DNA from: Rhizobium mongolense USDA 1844 | GTDB taxonomy: Bacteria > Pseudomonadota > Alphaproteobacteria > Rhizobiales > Rhizobiaceae | Length of the DNA stretch: 64,000 nucleotides | Direction of reading: 5' to 3' | NCBI RefSeq assembly: GCF_000419765.1 | Contig: NZ_ATTQ01000014.1 | Coordinates: 1-64,000 of the forward strand | In this document: piece by piece, positions 61,492-64,000 of the stretch | How positions within the stretch are numbered: position 1 is the stretch's first letter | Layout: the number at the start of each line of letters is the position of its first letter | The notes under the pieces: model-generated | Seen by the model: the letters and a program-made list of their open reading frames with translations, nothing else | The model's database searches: none | Told to the model about the DNA's origin: nothing | Made by a program: the position numbers and the translations under genes

Positions 61492-64000
61492 TCAGCCTGC
61501 CAGCACGCGCTGCGACGGGAAGGTGACCTCAACCAGCGTGCCCTCGTTCGGCGCCGAATTGATCGAGAAGATCGCCCGGTTTGCATCCACCATCGCCTTG
61601 GTCAGCGGCAAGCCGAGACCCGTACCGTCGCCGCGGTGGCGCGACTGGGCGGAAACCTGCCGGAACGGCTTCATCGCTTGATCGAGTTCGCTGCGCGTCA
61701 TGCCGATGCCGGTATCGCGCACACGCAGCACGACGCTGCCATTGGCTTCATATGACGTTGAAACCACGATCTGACCGCCTGACGGCGTGAAGCGGATGGC
61801 GTTGGAAAGGATGTTGAGAGCGATCTGCTTGACGGAGCGGAGATCGGCAACGACATTCGGCACCGCCTGCGACAGCGCCGTACGAATGATGACGCGTTGT
61901 CCGTTTGCCTGCGGCTGGACCAGAGCCACGGCCTCCGAAATCGCTTCGTTGAGGCCGACGGATGCGAAATCGAGATCCATCTCGCCCGCTTCGATCTTCG
62001 AGATATCGAGCAGATCGTTGACAATATCGAGAACATGGCGGCCCGAGCGGCCGATGTCGTTTGCATATTCGATGTAGCGCGGATGGCCGATCGGACCGAA
62101 GCGCTCGCTCGCCATCATGTCCGAGAAGCCGATGATGGCGTTGAGCGGCGTGCGGATTTCATGACTGATGCGCGCCAGGAAATCCGTTTTGTGGGCATTC
62201 GCCGTTTCGGCGGCGCCCTTCGCATTGCGAAGCTCGTCCTCGGTGCGCTTCCACTGGGTGATGTCGCGGATGACGGCGCAATAGCCGCTCGAGGAGGTGA
62301 GCCGGCCCATGGTCATGAACAGCGGAACAAAGCCGCCGGATGACTCGCGGCCGATCACCTCACGCCCGTCGTTCAGAACGCTTGCGACGCCATGGCCGGA
62401 AAGGCCGTTCAGATAGTCGAGGACCGCCTTCTGGCTCTCATGCGCAAAGAGCATCACGAAGGGTTTGCCGCGGGTCTCTTCCTGATCATAGTTGAAAAGC
62501 GCGCTTGCCGAGCGGTTCATCGATCGGATGTCGCCTTCTGCACCGATGACGACCACGCCGTCCGTCGCCGTTTCCAGGATGGAGCGGAGTTCTTCCACCT
62601 CGACCTGCAGCTTGGCGACCTTTTCGATCATGCGGTCGGAGCGGATGTCCGAGCGGGTTTCTTCGTTTTGAGCCGGCGCAACGTCGCTTCCCTCGACAGG
62701 CATTAGCGCCAGCATGAGCGCGCTGGATTCTTCCCAGCGGATCGATTGCAGGCGGGCGGTGACCGGCACGAGCGAGTCGTCGGCCGTTACCAGCACCATT
62801 GCGCCCGGGCGTCCCGCTTTTTCATCCAAGTCGCGGCGTTGAAGCAGCGCGTCGATCCCGCCCACATCGCTGAGATCGCCAAGCGAAGCATAGCCGGTCA
62901 GACGCATGAATTCGGGATTGGCGTGGATCAGCGCATCGCCGGCATGGACGAGCACGGCAACCGGCAACTGGTCGACGGTGTTGGCCGATAGCCCATCCGT
63001 CATCTTCACCCGCGGCGGGATGGCACTGTGCAGCACCTCGATCGGGCTGAAGGTTTCGTGCAGGCCCTCGGTGGCGTCGTTCTCACTCGGCTCGGGCGTT
63101 TCGACGTGCTCTTCTGCGTCGGCCGGTTCTTCGGCGGCCGTGCTCGCGCTCTCGAAGATTGCCTCGTTCGGCACGCCTTCGGATGCAGCTTCTGCCGGCT
63201 CTGTGGGAGCCTGGCTCTCTGCAGCATCGGGCTCGGCGGGAGCCGGCTCATCGTCGCGAACGCCGAAAGCTTCCAGGCGTTTGGCGATCTCGCGGAAGTT
63301 TGCCTGCTCGGCCGCGCTCAGCGCCGGGCCTGCACCATGGAGTTGAATGATCTTGTCCGTCAGCCGGCGGCTCGGCGTTTCCACCACGCGCAGGACTGGC
63401 GGCTCTTCGCGAGACACGGTTTCGGAGGCCGCCTCGGGCTCCGGTGCGGCTTCCGGCACTTCCGGCTGGAGCTGCACGTCGGATGCCTCCGGAGCAGCCT
63501 CCTCCGGCGGCTGTTCGGGGCCGCCCGTGTCGCGGCCGAAGGCATCGGCTCCGAGCGTCAGACCGAGCGCCAGCGGATCCTCGGTGGCATCGGAAAGCCG
63601 GACAACGCCGAAGCCGCGGAAGCCGTCGAACTCCCGGTTGCGCGTATAGGTCGGCAGCGCGGCGAGGTCGACGGGAACGATCAAGCTCGTCCCTTCGATC
63701 GGCCAATGGATCGTCTTGCCTGACCATGTGTCCCGGCGCTCGAGTGCTTCGGCGATCTTGGCTTCGGGATCGAGGTTGAAGAGTGCCGCAATGTCGGAAA
63801 AAGCAACGCCGATGATATCGGCTGCGTGTGGACCAACGGCGTCGGCGAATTCGCCCGACACTTCGCTGAAGTGGCCGTCAGCGTCGATCTTCCACACAAA
63901 GCGCGTCGCGCGGCTGTTTGGCTTGAACGCAAAGCCGTTTGCTGTCGGCTGGGCGGCCACCCTGTCTTGGCCGCCATCTTCGGTTTCGCGCCCCGGATTG
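61492..64000 (-). CDS. PAS-domain sensor histidine kinase, 5' end outside window (PdhS/PleC-like)
   Basis: The C-terminal part of a large membrane-independent-looking kinase; the frame stays open to base 64000. In order along the protein: an N-terminal PAS-like segment (FVWKIDADGHFSEVSGEFAD), a long Pro/Ala/Glu-rich linker (about 63050-63520), a PAS-like domain (VAVLVHAGDALIHANPEFMR), another PAS domain (ATDGVVVIGAEGDIRSMNRS), H-box ARISHEIRTPLNAIIGFSDM, N-box LNILSNAIRFTPSGG, G-boxes RDTGIGM and GDGTGLGLPLTKA. No receiver domain. The sequence around the His and FGPIGHPRY resembles PdhS/PleC/DivJ cell-cycle kinases; partner DivK-type regulator not seen. Confidence 0.93.
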   Translation of the reverse strand, partial: NPGRETEDGGQDRVAAQPTANGFAFKPNSRATRFVWKIDADGHFSEVSGEFADAVGPHAADIIGVAFSDIAALFNLDPEAKIAEALERRDTWSGKTIHWPIEGTSLIVPVDLAALPTYTRNREFDGFRGFGVVRLSDATEDPLALGLTLGADAFGRDTGGPEQPPEEAAPEASDVQLQPEVPEAAPEPEAASETVSREEPPVLRVVETPSRRLTDKIIQLHGAGPALSAAEQANFREIAKRLEAFGVRDDEPAPAEPDAAESQAPTEPAEAASEGVPNEAIFESASTAAEEPADAEEHVETPEPSENDATEGLHETFSPIEVLHSAIPPRVKMTDGLSANTVDQLPVAVLVHAGDALIHANPEFMRLTGYASLGDLSDVGGIDALLQRRDLDEKAGRPGAMVLVTADDSLVPVTARLQSIRWEESSALMLALMPVEGSDVAPAQNEETRSDIRSDRMIEKVAKLQVEVEELRSILETATDGVVVIGAEGDIRSMNRSASALFNYDQEETRGKPFVMLFAHESQKAVLDYLNGLSGHGVASVLNDGREVIGRESSGGFVPLFMTMGRLTSSSGYCAVIRDITQWKRTEDELRNAKGAAETANAHKTDFLARISHEIRTPLNAIIGFSDMMASERFGPIGHPRYIEYANDIGRSGRHVLDIVNDLLDISKIEAGEMDLDFASVGLNEAISEAVALVQPQANGQRVIIRTALSQAVPNVVADLRSVKQIALNILSNAIRFTPSGGQIVVSTSYEANGSVVLRVRDTGIGMTRSELDQAMKPFRQVSAQSRHRGDGTGLGLPLTKAMVDANRAIFSINSAPNEGTLVEVTFPSQRVLAG

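Overview
The window is about 61% G+C chromosomal DNA from a fast-growing rhizobium (Rhizobium etli / R. leguminosarum type, alphaproteobacteria). The evidence is the gene content and order: tandem flagellins, then motB-motC-fliK-lytic transglycosylase-rem-flgE-flgK-flgL-flaF-flbT-flgD-fliQ-flhA-fliR; the aglR/aglEFGAK alpha-glucoside locus next to an edd-pgl-zwf operon; and an aceA/RamB-like regulator pair. I found no rRNA, tRNA, CRISPR array, insertion sequence, integrase or prophage. Base and codon use look even, so this reads as core chromosome.

Layout. (1) 1-19958: late part of the flagellar/motility regulon, all on the + strand. It holds three flagellins (the first cut by the window edge), a FliH-like protein, MotB, MotC, FliK, a lytic transglycosylase, the regulator Rem, hook and junction proteins FlgE/FlgK/FlgL, flagellin regulators FlaF/FlbT, FlgD, export-gate proteins FliQ/FlhA/FliR, then four small genes that look like FliJ, FlgJ (rod-binding), FlgN and FliL counterparts. 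(2) 19915-21785: a quinone-reductase-like flavoprotein and a divergent LysR regulator. (3) 22051-24683: a WecG/TagA-type glycosyltransferase and a Wzz/GumC-like chain-length protein. (4) folD. (5) 25707-33504: aglR and aglEFGAK, alpha-glucoside uptake and hydrolysis. (6) 33673-34026: small PilZ-like protein. (7) 34080-38151 (-): zwf-pgl-edd, glucose 6-phosphate to KDPG. (8) 38286-41033 (-): a PuuA-like glutamine synthetase and PuuB-like amine oxidase; divergent HI0933-type flavoprotein. (9) 42931-47523: two methyl-accepting chemotaxis proteins. (10) 47830-49794: LysR and LuxR regulators. (11) 49903-53048: aceA with a 78-codon companion gene, and the divergent RamB/ScfR-like regulator. (12) 53189-57262: potFGHI polyamine ABC transporter. 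(13) AsmA-family protein, acetoacetyl-CoA synthetase, and the C-terminal part of a large PAS histidine kinase running off the right edge.

How it fits together: Rem and apparent CtrA boxes sit inside the motility cluster, linking flagellar output to regulation and the cell cycle. The agl locus delivers glucose from imported alpha-glucosides into the adjacent Entner-Doudoroff genes. aceA with its acyl-CoA-responsive-type regulator, and acetoacetyl-CoA synthetase, cover C2/C4 (acetate, ketone body) use. Polyamines are served by potFGHI and the puuA/puuB pair.

I see no wholly new multi-gene system. The most interesting signals are: four small flagellar genes that may be unrecognised FliH/FliJ/FlgN/FliL counterparts; an exact TTAA-N7-TTAAC box in front of a flagellin and near-matches before rem; Rem's receiver domain apparently lacking its phospho-acceptor Asp; and four copies of TTTGTAAAT/ATTTACAAA between aceA and its regulator.
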